Shown here: positions 12,085 through 24,087 of the stretch, one piece after another
Numbering within the stretch: the first letter of the stretch is position 1
Layout of the letters: the number at the start of each line of letters is the position of its first letter
From: Cephalopachus bancanus
Taxonomy: Eukaryota; Chordata; Mammalia; Primates; Tarsiidae
Length of the DNA stretch: 64,000 bases
Direction of reading: 5' to 3'
NCBI GenBank assembly: GCA_027257055.1
Contig: JAPVLO010000097.1
Span: 3,720,001-3,784,000, forward strand
Notes under the pieces: generated by a model
The model's input: the letters and a program-made list of their open reading frames with translations, nothing else
The model's database searches: none
Told to the model about the DNA's origin: nothing
Made by a program: the position numbers and the translations under genes

Positions 12085-13920
12085 TTGAATCTAAATTCAG
12101 GAATGATCTGGCAATGTTACACAACTTCCATTCCTCAAATTAATCTAATATTGATTTACTATTATATTACTGTCCCTTTCATTTTGAAGCTTACAATATA
12201 ATTGCACTTGTTTACTAAATTAAAAGCAGTTTTCACAGAGGCAATGTTTAGAAAACAGATGGATTCATATCATTACAAAAAACACTTCAATTTATCCAGG
12301 CACTCTCAACAAAATGAAGAACTCAACATAAAATGCATACTATTTTACGTAAAAAACAAATCAACATACCTCCCCTGAGACATCAGTCTGGACTTTGTGG
12401 TCAGAGGATTTCTACAGAGCAAATCATTTTTACTATCCTGAAAAGTATATTGTGGCTATTAGAATAGTAGCATAAGATTTTCCTAACTGTACATATTTTT
12501 TATTCAGAGGTTTAGCTTTCTGCTTAATATTTCTGTTCCAAATTTTATAGAAATTCAGGCATTGGACATTGTCCTATTACAAAAAGGGAAGCTTTAAATT
12601 CTGTTTCCTAGTAACATATGGAGATGAAGGAATACAACTAAGCTACAATCAAATTTTCATCTCTTGTTTCTTAGCACAAGTTTATAGCTGAGGGGAATTT
12701 AAAATCCTAAAGTCAAGAACATGTATTTACTCTGAACAAGTTCAAAAAATAGAAAATTTATAAATTTGCTGCTCTTTGTATCCCCAATGCTTCGAAAGCA
12801 GGATTCAGCCACAGGTTTGTTTTGTTTTATTTTGTTTTTGTCTTTTTAGGTAACTGGGCAATGTATCTATATAGAATATGTACATATGTCAAATAGATAG
12901 GATAGAGCATCTTTCAATATGAACAAAAACGACAGGTTTCTGAAAAATTTAAAGGAAAATATCTCTCCATATGAAAGATTCAAAAATTTTTTATTGAAAC
13001 ACTGGATTACTGTATATATATTTGTCAGCACATTTTTATATCTTAATATATGCCATAAAATAATTGAGTAGAAAATAAGAGTACCATTGCCTCATCCTTA
13101 ATAAATATAAGCAGAGATACATTGATGTTTATTTCCTTTATTTTCTCCTAGAACTTCAGGTCAAGTGTTCTTGACAACTCATCCATAGATATCCACTGGT
13201 AAGGCAGCATGAAGACTGCCTCTGTTACTTTATTTCAGAACTTCTTCCTGCAGTGACAAGCTAGTACCAGCTGAGAATCATGTATGCGATATCTGCCTCC
13301 TCATATCTTCTACCTAGGATGGGTTTAATTCTCTTCAAGGAGAATTTATTTCAGTTTTCCCTATAAGGGGACTTGATTCTTCTGCCTATATTCATAGATT
13401 ATAATTAAAAATTAAACTTGGTACAATGTAATATTAATATGGTTTCAGCCTCTCCATTGCTATGATCAAAATAAAGTTCATTGGCAGGATCTGAGCGTAG
13501 GATGAGTCCAAAATTAGGCCAAGGAAAGGAAGATTGTATAGTTTAAAGATTCTTGAGACTCTACATAGCATTAAATTCTGATCACTGGAACTAGTCATTT
13601 TATTCAAATTATTGAGACAGTTCATAACTCTAGAAATCTGTAGATAATATAGTCTAAAACATAAAGAAACTAGCCATAAAAATTCACATAAATTTCTTTA
13701 GTGTTTATCATATGATAGGGCAAGCAACTGTATGTATGAAATTGGATTGGGTTTTTGGTTAGTTGCAAACATAATTAGATTCAACAGCATGTATGATGTG
13801 ACACATTAAAACCCCCCCCAAAAAGAAGGCATGATTTATTAATTTATCAAATATATGCAATTGCTTGTATTATAAACAAATAACAATTGAATAATTACAA
13901 CGTATAGAAAGTTTAATTGG
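12083..13920. other. AT-rich unique DNA, apart from one candidate small exon
   Basis: No retroelement or RNA gene is recognised. A possible splice-bounded 47-nt exon at 13152-13198 is listed separately. The remainder shows only A/T runs and short open frames. Confidence 0.45.
13152..13198 (+). other. Candidate 47-nt internal exon, gene unidentified
   Basis: A pyrimidine-rich tract ending TTTTCTCCTAG (to 13151) is followed by 47 nt and then the strong donor CACTG|GTAAGG at 13199. One frame is open throughout and reads NFRSSVLDNSSIDIHW. The acceptor and donor are both close to consensus, but such pairs also occur by chance in introns. No branch-point or conservation evidence can be given here. 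Confidence 0.15.
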
Positions 13921-13924
13921 CACT

Positions 13925-14073
13925 GGGTTGTAAACATGATAGATATTCTTCCTGCCTTCAAATAGATTATTACAATGATAAGTGGTAAGTTTTAAGAAGC
14001 ACATGGATCATAAAAACTCCATGCTAGAGAAACTTACATAATGCTGACGATTGGGATGACTAAGAGTTGTCTT
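13925..14073 (+). mobile_element. Possible L2-type LINE relic hosting the twin-primed L1
   Basis: GGCACTGGGTTGTAAACATG followed by TTCTTCCTGCCTTCAAATAG is reminiscent of the old L2-type segment 'cactgggg..ttcctgccctcaagga'. Weakly similar sequence may resume after the L1 at about 15830-16200. The assignment is tentative. Confidence 0.3.
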
Positions 14074-14961
14074 AAGAAGAGGGAATGTTTGAGGTTTTAC
14101 ATTTAGGTCTTTGATCCATTTAGAGTTGATTTTTGTATGTGGTATTAAGTAGGGGTCTTGTTTTAATCTTCTGCATGTAGTTAGTCAGTTTTCTCAGCAG
14201 CATTTATTGAATAGGTTCTCCTCTCCCCAGTGGTTGATGGTACAGTCTTTTTTGAAGATGAGTTGGTTGAGAAATTGAGGTTTTGCTTCTGGAATCTCTA
14301 TTCTGTTCCATTGGTCTATATGCCTGTTCTTGTAACAATACCAGAGAGTTTTGATTATTGTAGCTCTATAAGAAAGTATAAAGTCTGGGAGTATGATACC
14401 TCCCACTTTGTCTTTTTTGCTGAGGATTGTTTTGGCTATTCGTGGTGTTTATGTTTCCATGTGAATTCCTGTATTGTCATTTAATGGAGGAGACACCCTT
14501 ATGGAAATTGGAACTGGTAATTAATTCCATTAAAACCCCAAGTGCTGATGTCATAAGAGATAAGATAGACAAGTGGGGCCTTATCAAACTGACAAGCTTT
14601 TGCAAAGACAGAGATACCATCAAGAGAACAGGGAGACAGCCCACAGACTGTATATTTGCCAACATCTAGGATCTACATGGAACTCAAACATTTACTGAAA
14701 AGAAAAAAACAAACAGCCCCATTACAAAGTGGGCAAAAGATATGAATAGACACTTCTCAAAAGAAGACATATGAGTGGCCAACAGATAACATGAAAAAAC
14801 GCTCATCCTCACTATTCATCAAATTAAAACCACACTGAGATACCATCTAACTTCAGTCAGGATGGCCATCATCATAACAAAAAGCAACAGATGCTGGAAA
14901 GAATGCAGTGAAAAGGTCATCCTTCTACACTGTTGGTGGGAATGTGAACTAGTATAGCCTC

Positions 14962-15286
14962 GCTGGGCTCGATGGCTCAGCCTGTAATCCCGCGCCTTTG
15001 GGAGGCTGAGGTGAGTGGATTGCCTGAGCGCCTTTGGGAGGCTGAGGTGAGTGGATTGCCTGAGCCCGCGGGTTCGAGACCCGTCTGGGCAGCGAGACCT
15101 CATCTCTACAATAAATCTAAAAATCAGCCGGGCATGGTAGCTCATGCCTGTAATTCCGGCCACTCGGAAGGCTGAGGTGGAAGGATCGCCGGAGCCCAGC
15201 AGGTCGAGGCTGTGGTAGCCAGGAGCGGCCAATGCACTCCAGTCTGGGCAACCGAATGAGACTCCAACTCAAAAAAACAAAACAAA
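14962..15286 (+). mobile_element. Young Alu SINE with an internal 36-bp tandem duplication
   Basis: A CpG-rich copy (ATCCCGCGCCTTTGGGAGG, GAGCCCGCGGGTTCGAGACC, GGATCGCCGGAGCCCAGCAG) with the short left-arm form CTGGGCAGCGAGACC and an A-rich tail with CAAAACA interruptions. A perfect 15-bp target duplication, AACTAGTATAGCCTC, lies at 14947-14961 and 15287-15301. It inserted inside the twin-primed L1 and is therefore younger than it. Confidence 0.97.
14993..15064. repeat. Perfect 36-bp tandem duplication inside the Alu left arm
   Basis: The segment starting CGCCTTTGGGAGGCTGAGG and ending GGATTGCCTGAG occurs at 14993-15028 and 15029-15064 with no mismatch. It covers the B-box side of the Alu RNA polymerase III promoter region. 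Confidence 0.97.
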
Positions 15287-15829
15287 AACTAGTATAGCCT
15301 CTGTGGAAAACAGTGTGGTGATTCCTAAAAGACCTTCTATATGATCCCACAATCCCCCTGCTGAAAATATTCGCAGAGGAATTCAAATCACTCTGAAAAA
15401 GATACCTAGACATGCATGTTTAATGCAACATTAGTCACAATAGCAAAAACATGGACCCAACCATGCTGCCCATTGAAAGAGGACTGGATTAAAAATGTGG
15501 TACATATACATGATGGAATATTACACAGCCACAAAGAAGGACAAAATTATGAACTTTGCAGCAACTTGGATGGACTTAGAGTCTATAACATTGAGTGATC
15601 TATCACAGAAGCAAAGAACTGAGTATCACATGTTCTCCCTCAAGCGGACCTTGAACAATTATCAAAATTACTATAAGAAAGGGCTTGGCAGTAGTGGGAA
15701 ACTGCCAGCGGAGGGGGGTGAACACCTCATCAACTAGGGTGCCTGCATAAAGAACATTTGTATACCTAACCCTGAAATGTACCCCACATCTTTAAAATTA
15801 AAAATTAAAAAAAAAAAGAAGAGGGAAAA

Positions 15830-16560
15830 ATGATCTATGAATTAGAAACAGCTGTTTAAAGACCTAGGCGAGAGAAAAGACTTGGCAATCAAGAAACTAA
15901 AACTCAAACCTAACTAAACTAGAAAGGTGTGAAGGTGAAAACAGAAATACATCGGTAGGAAGAAAGGATAAGTAAAGAATGGAAAGAACTTATAAAGTCA
16001 AAAGTGGTTAACTTTATCCGAGGAGGCAAAGGAAGAAGCCTGTTAAACTGTTTGAGCACAGATTTAAAACTGTGTGGTAACATGATCACCATGTTTTATA
16101 AAGAATATTTCACATCTGTCTTCAGGAATCTAGGATCAGAGTTGTCATGTTCAACTGGAGAAAGAATCTGAGCATGGTAGAGAATCTTAAAGCTGAGATC
16201 CAGAAAATATATCTCATTCCTAAAATAAGAAAAAAAAAATCTTATCACTATCTTTGAGAACTTGTCTCTGCCCTAGACTCTAGGTAAGGAAAGAAAATTC
16301 AAAAACAAGCAAACAAACCAACCCACTAAACTTACACCAGACATGGAGAAAGGGAGAAAGGGTCAGATTTATATATGGGCATAAAAACTAACATTCTAAA
16401 ATGACAATTATTTTTTTAAATGTCCCAGGTCAGTGAAAATTCTGACTTATTCTAGAAAAAAAATTTAAAGCAAATTTACTTTATTACATACAAAATCTAG
16501 TAACATAAAATTAGGTCAAAAATTTTTGAGAGTTAGAACACACATTAAAAGTATCCAAAT
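15830..16560. other. Spacer between two L1 copies, no gene
   Basis: A purine-rich, AT-rich segment. It may be the continuation of an ancient L2-type relic interrupted by the twin-primed L1, but no block is clear enough to name. Confidence 0.4.
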
Positions 16561-16562
16561 GA

Positions 16563-17801
16563 GAGGAGAGCCTATTCAGTAAACTGGTTGACCACATGCA
16601 GAATATTGAAACAGGACCCCTACCTATCATCATATACAAAAGTTAACTCTAAATGGATCAAAGGCCTAGATGTAAAACCTCAAACTATAAGAACCTTAGA
16701 AAATGCAGGAGACATCCTTATAGAAATTGGAGTTGGCAACCAATTTCTGACCAAAACCCCCAAACGCCCATGCCATAAGTGATAAGATAGACAAGTGGGA
16801 CCTTATCGAACTGACAAGCTTCTGCAAAGCAAAAGAAACCATCAAGAAAGCAGGGAAGCTGCCCACAGAATGGGAAAAAATGTTTGCCAACTGTATATCT
16901 GACAAAAACCTAACATCCAGGATCTACAAGGAACTCAAACATACAGAAAGGGAAAAAAAAAACAAACAGCCCCATTAAAAAGTGGGCAAAACACATGAAT
17001 AGACACTTCTCAAAAGACGACGTATGGACAACCAACAGACACATGAAAAAGTGCTGTCTCACTAATCACCAGAGAAATACAAATCCAAACCATATTGAGA
17101 TACCACCTAACCCTAGTAAGAATGGCCATTATTAATAAAGCAAACAACAACAGATGTCAGCGAGGATGCAGAGAAAAAGGAATGCTTTTATACTGTTGAT
17201 GAGAATGTAAACTAGTGCAACCTTTTTGGAAAACAGTGTGGTGATTCCCGAAAGAACTAGAAATTGACCTTCCATATGATCCAGCAATCCCTCTACTGTG
17301 AATATACCTGGAGGACTCAAATCAGTCTACAAAAAAGATACATGCACACACATGTTTACTGCAGAACTATTCACAATAGCACAATCAAGGTACCAACCGT
17401 ACTGCCCATGAAAACTGGACTGGATTTTAAAATGTGGTACATATGAACAATGGAATATTATGCAGCCATAAAGGAGGACAGACATATGGACTTCGCAGCA
17501 ACTTGGATAGATTTAGGGTCAGTTATACTCAGTGCTCTATCACAGAAACAAAGAACAGAGTACCACATGTTCTCACTCATAAGCGGACCCTGAACAATTA
17601 CCATAATACTTTAAGAAAGGGATTGGCAGTAACAAGATACTACCAGGGTGGAGGTGGCAGCGGACACTACATCGATAAGAGTACCTGATCACAAACCAGG
17701 AAAAGTGGGGTCCAAAGGAAGGCCCAAACTTTACCTTTATGATGACCACTTGTATACTTAATCCTGAACAGTACCCCACATCCTCAAAATTAAAAAAAAA
17801 A
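16563..17801 (+). mobile_element. 5'-truncated L1 LINE, sense
   Basis: It starts at GAGCCTATTCAGTAAACTGG within ORF2 and continues through GATAAGATAGACAAGTGGGA, CAAAGTGGG-type blocks and TGGTACATATGAACAATGG to a 3' UTR. The end is ACCCCACATCCTCAAAATT plus an A run. No clear target duplication was found. Its 5' boundary falls close to the ORF2 point where the neighbouring L1 changes orientation, probably by coincidence. Confidence 0.93.
16588..17670 (+). pseudogene. L1 ORF2p C-terminal remnant
   Basis: The first frame (16588-16782) gives SKWIKGLDVKPQTIRTLENA and [14 protein letters not shown]. Later frames show the end of ORF2 near 17434-17600. Frames are interrupted, no catalytic domain is present, and the segment covers only the last quarter of ORF2. 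Confidence 0.88.
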
Positions 17802-18584
17802 TGTTCCATGAATAAATAAATGAATTAATAAATTGATAAAATAAAATTATCATTTCAGAAAAAATATATCCAAGTGAGTGAGAGGTTGCGTACATAATAA
17901 GCTGTAGGGTTATGTTTCCAGCAATTTCATATATGAACAATTCTGCAAAAGAGTACAAAATATGTCTACTTAAAGTATCTGAAGAGATGACAGAAAAAAT
18001 TGGAAACCATGAAGAAATCTTTTTAAAAGGGGAAAAAAGCAAGGTCAAAAAAATCAAAATAACTTGAGCTTATATAAATAAAAAAAAAATATTGCAATTA
18101 AACATTTAATGGATGAAATACAAAGCTGAAAAAGTTTCCCATAGTGTTCCACAGAGAAACACAGATGGAAAGCATAAAATATCAGTTAAGCCATGAAAAT
18201 TAGAATGAGAAATTACTACATGGATTAAAAATGGAATCAGAGAGAATAAAAAGAAATAGGAAGAAGAATTGTTTAATGAGAAAATTGCTAAAAATTTTCC
18301 AGAACTGTTGACAGTCATAAATAGAAAATCAAAAGTTCCAACATAATAAATAAATACAGAGTAAGACTGAAACCCATTGTAGCAAAACTACAAAATAAGT
18401 TGGAAAATAAGAAAAAACACTAAAAAAAACAGCAGCAACAACAAAATTCCCTTCAAAGAAGTGATGATTGAATTGAGAAGAATCTTCCAAAAAGCAACAA
18501 ATGAGACCAATGCAGAACTATCTTCAATGTACTTCAATTGCAAAAATAGAATAAAATTCTTTATAAATGATCACAAAAACTGAA

Positions 18585-18745
18585 GGCAAGCAGGTGGTGG
18601 TGGCTCACACCTGATTTTCCAGCAATTTGTGAGACAAGCAGGAGAATCACTTGAGCCCAGAAATCAGAGGCTACAGGGAGCTGTAATCATGCTATGTCAC
18701 TCCAGCATGGGTGACAGAGAAGGACCTTGCCTCTTAATACAAACC
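18585..18745 (+). mobile_element. Free Alu monomer (FLAM/FRAM-like)
   Basis: A single 7SL-derived arm: GGTGGTGGCTCACACCTG, GAATCACTTGAGCCCAG, GAGGCTACAGGGAGCTGTAATC, CACTCCAGCATGGGTGACAG. No second arm follows. The copy predates or lacks dimerisation and is diverged. Confidence 0.75.
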
Positions 18746-19519
18746 AACAAAACTAATGGCAAGGTGTATTTTTGGATCAAAAAATGAAAAGCCTATGCAT
18801 TTATAACTCATAAATTTAGTTACATAACAACTAAACACAAATTTCTGCAGAAGAAAAGTTACAGAACAACAAGGTGCTGCACAAGAAGTAAAGATGAGGC
18901 AATTATAAAAATTGTAGATGAATGAAATTATTGACTAACTGGAGGCATTAAATACATGGATTTAAAGTAATAAATGAGAATATCAGGGGTGGTGAGAGAT
19001 ATGAAATCACAGCTAAAATATCCTCAGGTTCATGTGATCATCACAAGGATAGAAAAGCTGGTAAACTTTAGATTCAATTTAATTATGTAATTAGAGAAAT
19101 ATATTCACTGTAGGATAGAGCTAGACTAAAATTATTCAATTAGTAGAAAGAAAAAAAGAAGTAAATAAGAAATTATACATTCAATAGAAGAAAGGAAATG
19201 TTAAAAAAATAAAGAAAACAACATACATATAAGATAGAAGATAAAATGGGAGAATTAATTCCAAATAAATGTGGAGTTATTAATTTCAAATATATCAGTA
19301 GTCATGACAAAGTAAGATAAATTGTTCACTAAAGAGGCAGGGATTCCCAGATTGGATTTTTAAAAACTTACCAGGTTACAAATATCACATTCAAAAATAA
19401 TGACACAAAAATGTTGAAAGAATTAAAAAATATAAAATACATGTACTAGTCTCCCCTACGAAATAAAACAAAAGCTGCAATAGGACTAGTAGGGAAAACA
19501 GACTTTATTAAAACAAATA

Positions 19520-19800
19520 AGACCACATGTGGGACTCATGCCTATAATCCCAACACTTTGGGAGACTAAGACTGAGGATTGCTTGAACCCGGGAGTTTGA
19601 AACCAGCCTAAGCCACATAGGAGAGCTCATCTCTACAGAATGTCGAAACTAGCTGGGTGTAGTGGTGCATGCAACGTGGAAAGCTGACACAACTGACTCA
19701 GGAGAATCACTTGAGCCCATAGTGATTTGAGGCTACAGTGAGCCATGATGGTGCGACTGCACTCCAGCCTGGGTGACAGAGTGAAACCTTGACTGAAACA
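19520..19800 (+). mobile_element. Old dimeric Alu (AluJ-like)
   Basis: Both arms are recognisable: CTCATGCCTATAATCCCAAC, CTGGGTGTAGTGGTGCATGC and CACTCCAGCCTGGGTGACAG, with a diverged linker (CTCTACAGAATGTCGAAACT). It lacks the lineage-specific features seen in the younger copies. Confidence 0.9.
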
Positions 19801-20242
19801 AACAACCAAATAAATCAATAACCAAACACAAAGAAAAATCATATTTCACATAACCAAAGAAATCAAATGCTAAGGTTATATTTCTCAACCTAGAGGCTTA
19901 AAAACATAGCCCATCAACACAACTAGCAAAAAAGGTGAAGGTAAAAAATGTTTGGCAGTTCCACTTATGAGTACACACCTTATGAAGCCATTATACAGGT
20001 GCACAAGGAGACATGGAAAAAGTTGTCCATGTTAACAATGCTTATGCAGGATTGAAAATTTTCCACAAATATGGAACTTGATGTATAAGTGATGGCATAT
20101 TTGTAAATTGAAAACTAATTTTTCAGTAAAAAATAAACAAACACACTAGATCCAAATAGTCATATGAGTAAATCTCAGTTACAATGCTGGAGAAAAGCAT
20201 GTTCATTTTGATATCTTTACAACTTCTAATCATACAATAGGA

Positions 20243-20508
20243 CCAGGTGTGGTGGCTCATGTTTCTAATCTCAGCACGTTGGGAGACTAAGACAGGAGGA
20301 TTGTTTGAGCCCAGGAGTTTGATTACATAGTGAGACCTTTCCTCTACAAAAACCCATAAAATTAGCCAGGCATGTTAGCACATGTCTGTAGACCCAGCTC
20401 TTCGGGAGACTGAGGAAAGAGGATCACCTGAGCTCAGGAGGTCAAGACTGTGGTGAGCCATGATTTGTCACTTTACTCTAGCCTGAGTAAGACCCCACCT
20501 CAAAACAT
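20243..20508 (+). mobile_element. Old dimeric Alu (AluJ-like)
   Basis: CCAGGTGTGGTGGCTCATG, AAATTAGCCAGGCATGTTAG and GAGGTCAAGACTGTGGTGAG mark both arms. It is followed by an AT-rich simple sequence (20508-20560). A deletion shortens the end of the left arm. Confidence 0.9.
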
Positions 20509-20559
20509 ATATAAATATGTATATATATAATACTGTATATTATTCATAGATACATACAT

Positions 20560-22440
20560 AGATGGGGAAGGGAAGAATATATTACAGCTTCAGAATGATT
20601 GTTATGTCTGGAGAAAGTAAACTATACTAAGAAGGACTGACAAACCACAGAATTCTTGCTGAACATTTTCATCACATCTCAATTGGATAGATGACATTAA
20701 GGTATTTTATATGGCCTCATGCTCAGAAAATCTTACCGTACCAGGGAACTAAGGTTTGTTTTAACTACGTTTCTTTAATCCTCACTTTTATTGGGACTAA
20801 TCCCAAAGTAGCCAATGAATGAGACTCTAGCAGTAGTTAATGAAATGCCTCAGGATTTATATTATTACATCAACTTTCTCAGGGTTTCAAACTGATAACA
20901 AATTTACTCTACCAGTGACAGTACCACTTGGCTTACAGGCACATTAACACATTAAATCTTTAAAGTGCATTGATGGCAAATCTAATCTAAAATAGTTCAT
21001 TTAAAGCATGTTTGAAGTATAGTGAATGAGTTTTCATTCAATGTTTGGCTTCAGCAGTCTGGCAAAAGATGAGAAGAGAAAGAAGAAGAAAGACTTGTTA
21101 GTTCTCAGGCAACCAACTTGCTCTGATAGGTCTTTGCTGTTAAACCATTCTCAGCTCAGCACAGACCACAGATTCTAATCACAGGAGTCTCTTGACTAAG
21201 GAGGACAAAACTGGCCAGATCTAACCATAGAGGTATAGAGTTATTTATACTGCATCTTTAAATGAAGACTAAGTTCAGTGGTAGGAAGGGAGGAAAGGAG
21301 AAAGGGAGGAAAGACCAACACCCACACCCATACAATGTAAAAAGTCTTTCACCAAAGTTGTGTGTGGATCATGTATCAGTTATCCTGTTGGATTAAAAAC
21401 TGGAGAACAGAGTCCATTTTTATCCATCTCTGCACCCTGAGAGGACACTACCCTGTGAGTTGCCATAGTAGATGTTTCCAGTAGCTTTTTATCACATTTC
21501 TAAGCATGTGGAAATGGACAGGCAGAAGTTTCTCATACTTTTTTTGTGACACATTTCTATTATTTTATTTATAAATCACAAAATGAATTCATTTATTTAT
21601 TAAGTATGCATGAGTACCCATTCCTTGCCAATAACGCTTCCACTGGAGACATAAAGCTAAAAGAAGTAAGGTGAAGTTGGTTATAATAGATGAATTGCAG
21701 AGTTCTAGGGCCATCACAGCAGAGGTATATAAAATATACTAAAAATTTAGGTGTCCTCTCTAAACTAAACTGCATCAAAGCATAGCATATGCTCAGAACT
21801 AGTAGTAGGGTTTTATATATATTATTACACAGTGAAAAGTATACTATTTGATCATTTACTGTTTCTAATAATCATGTAATTTATGTAGTTCAATGGGTCT
21901 TAACTTTATGTGTCTACTTCCTAGTAAAAAAAAAAATCTCTTTTTTTTTGCCCTTAAATTAACAGGGCAACTTTTGCCTATATAAAAAAAAGCTATGATC
22001 TAGCTTTAATTAATGTTTGTAACTTTTTAAAACACATTTTTACTTTTTACAGTAGCTATTTCTAATGCAAAAAATTGCTAAGAATACTTGAATTATATAT
22101 TCTATTAAAGCTATTAATAGTATGGCAACTAAAAATTGAAATAGCCACATAAGATTAATGTAAATTAATCTGCCAACTTCAATGCATTACTTATCTCAAA
22201 ATCAGAGCAGTAGAATATGTGCATATTTCTAAAATTAGTATTACATAATTCTTTTAGTATACTCAACTTTTTTTTAACAAAAATATGTGAAGTTTATAGT
22301 TTATTCCCGAAGAGTTCTTTACAGAGTCCCCAAATGGTGATAATGAAGAAAATCTAATGACATGCTACATGAGGAAAACATTAATCCATCAATACTTCAC
22401 TATGTTCTGACATTCTCAAGTTATTCTAACATTAAATACT
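20560..22440. other. Unique-looking DNA, nothing recognised
   Basis: There is no gene or RNA. A purine-rich stretch at 21285-21320 and A/T runs at 21926-21950 are simple sequence. A weak MIR/L2-like trace lies near 21590-21690. Confidence 0.45.
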
Positions 22441-22469
22441 GAATCTTCATGTATGTAAACTGCTCACAT

Positions 22470-22600
22470 GTTGACAAGACAAAGGCCATTATCCACAACA
22501 TTGGATGAGGAAATAAAGACTAAAAAGTTCCTTGTTCTCTGCAGTTTCACAAAGCTAATAAGTCATTAGTTTGACTGATCTTAACTTTATGTTTATATTT
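22470..22600 (-). mobile_element. Possible MIR relic
   Basis: CCATTATCCACAACATTGGATGAGGAAATAAAG followed by a TTTCACAAAGCTAATAAGTC block resembles antisense MIR. The evidence is weak. Confidence 0.35.
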
Positions 22601-23480
22601 AGCTTTGTAAATAAAATAAATCAATTGATACAAAAACTATGCTCTTAATTGTATATGAGATCAACTTCTAAGATCCTTACAAAACTGATAGAAGCATTAG
22701 CCTCCAAAATGCTTTCTAAATTTTATACTATTTATGAAGAAAGATCAATAAGCTTTACCTAAAACAAATAAATAGATGTTCTTCTCATTATTTAGGATCC
22801 AGCAAGGGTATTCTTCTAGCTGAGTAGCTTTCTTGTCATTAATTTATTTTGACTGATTCTATGTATAGTATGACCCATAGGATAAGGCTTAGGCTGCAGA
22901 GGAAGAGTAAACAATGAAAAAACAAACAAACAACCAAAATAACTTGCTACAGACGTTCATTATAATAAGGTTGAATAGTCGAAGTCTTCAATTTTCTTAC
23001 AAAAGTAAAAAATAGAGCATTTAAAGCAGAACTGTAGTAAACCACTTTAATGTAGTCAGTATTCAAGGGGACAATAGGGTTGAAAAAATGTTTTTGGAGG
23101 GGGGCAATAAACTTTTCTTCTGAACTAATCTGTTCTTGTTAAATAGGATGCATTTAATGAGAGTATATGTTTATATGGAATGGTGTTGGGCCGTTTATGG
23201 GGATTGTGATGGAGTGGGCGGTAGCTGTAGATGAGATAACTTATTTATAAGGCAGAAATGAAATGTTAGCCAGTTAGACTATACTTAGAAGCCCTTGGTA
23301 GGCTCTATAATGTGACTATTGTCTTGTTATTATAATAGATATTCGCTGAAATGACTATATAAAAGGCCAAGTTCAAACTGTGAGAGATCCAAATTTATAT
23401 AATAAATGGACTCACAATTTAATGAGGATGATCTTACATGAAGCAAAGGGGAAACAAATGTGAAACCAAATAACCGTAAG
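22600..23480. other. AT-rich DNA, nothing recognised
   Basis: No repeat, RNA or gene could be supported on either strand. The minus-strand frame at 23330-23518 has no domain. Confidence 0.45.
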
Positions 23481-23960
23481 CTGAGATCATGAAAGTACAA
23501 GTAACTGACGCAATCCAAAATTCTTTAGAAGTTTATTGGAAGGATAGACCATGGGGCTAGAGCAGCCACTTGTAGCTATCAAAAGATGACGTTGGTTCTG
23601 GGCCTTTGAGGCAGATATGGAATGATAAGATAGTAAGTTAATAGATCAGGATTTCAAAATGCATAAACTGTATGAATGAGTGTGATTGGATGAACTTGAG
23701 AGGATTTTAAGGAATGTATGAAAGAGAGATTGAAAATATGTGTTGGAGCCATATCTTAAAGTTCTTAAGGACCATGTTCAAGAATTTAGCCTTGATTTAG
23801 TAGGCATGGCTACTTGGGGAACAAGTAAAGCATGATTAGAGTTATACCTTAATGAGAATTGTCTGTGAGCAGAAATGGAAATTGGATTGGAAGAGAAGCA
23901 GTGCTTATAAGTGGGGAAAATACCTGGCAACCACTATACAACTGAAGAGAAGTAATAGGT
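23480..23960 (+). mobile_element. Ancient L2-like LINE relic
   Basis: The series TTAAGGACCATGTTCAAGAA, TTTAGCCTTGATTTAGTAGG and AGTAAAGCATGATTAGAGTT parallels the old repeat block 'ccatggtaaggactttggcttttactctgag...gtgacatgatctgac'. Limits and family are uncertain. Confidence 0.4.
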
Positions 23961-24087
23961 CAGAGCTTTACTTCTGAACATTACTCTGATCTTCCTTCTG
24001 CTTAATCTCCTGTGCCTTAGCAAATCTCTTCTAGGAGCTCCCATTTTTTAAAAAAACTAAAACCAACATGTAACATCTCTACCATTT

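Larger units (their letters stand above)
14480..15640 (+). pseudogene. L1 ORF2p C-terminal remnant (interrupted by Alu)
   Basis: Sense-strand frames give [20 protein letters not shown] (about 14555-14615) and, beyond the Alu, WYIYMMEYYTATKKDKIMNF with TWMDLESITLSDLSQKQRTE (15495-15650). This is the C-terminal end of L1 ORF2 protein. Stops, frameshifts and the Alu make it non-functional. It has no endonuclease or reverse-transcriptase catalytic core, because the copy is truncated and inverted upstream. Confidence 0.88.
14086..15815 (+). mobile_element. Twin-primed (5'-inverted) L1 LINE with TSD and nested Alu
   Basis: The 5' part (14086 to about 14479) is L1 ORF2 in antisense. The rest (about 14480-15815) is L1 in sense, ending in the 3' UTR and an A-rich tail. 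A 12-bp target duplication, AAGAAGAGGGAA, lies at 14074-14085 and 15816-15827, so both parts arrived in one event. The inverted part codes on the minus strand for [20 protein letters not shown] and, at its left edge, the [17 protein letters not shown] segment. The sense part resumes almost exactly downstream with a [16 protein letters not shown] segment. The inversion therefore lost very little sequence. A younger Alu splits the sense part at 14962-15286. Confidence 0.93.
18000..20235 (+). mobile_element. Ancient L1M/HAL1-like LINE relic
   Basis: An A-rich sense-strand sequence between Alu insertions carries blocks in the order of an L1M/HAL1 ORF1 region: GAGAAAATTGCTAAAAATTTTCCAG, then a TAGCAAAACTACAAAATAAG block, then GAACTATCTTCAATGTACTTC. 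A possible L1M 3'-region block lies near 19955-20110 (GGCAGTTCCACTTATGAGTA). It is very degraded, the limits are approximate, and no open frame survives. Confidence 0.5.

Noticed and set aside
14819..15232. 137-codon minus-strand frame
   Set aside because: Alu plus L1 antisense translation; the repeated STHLSLPKA string comes from the 36-bp Alu duplication.
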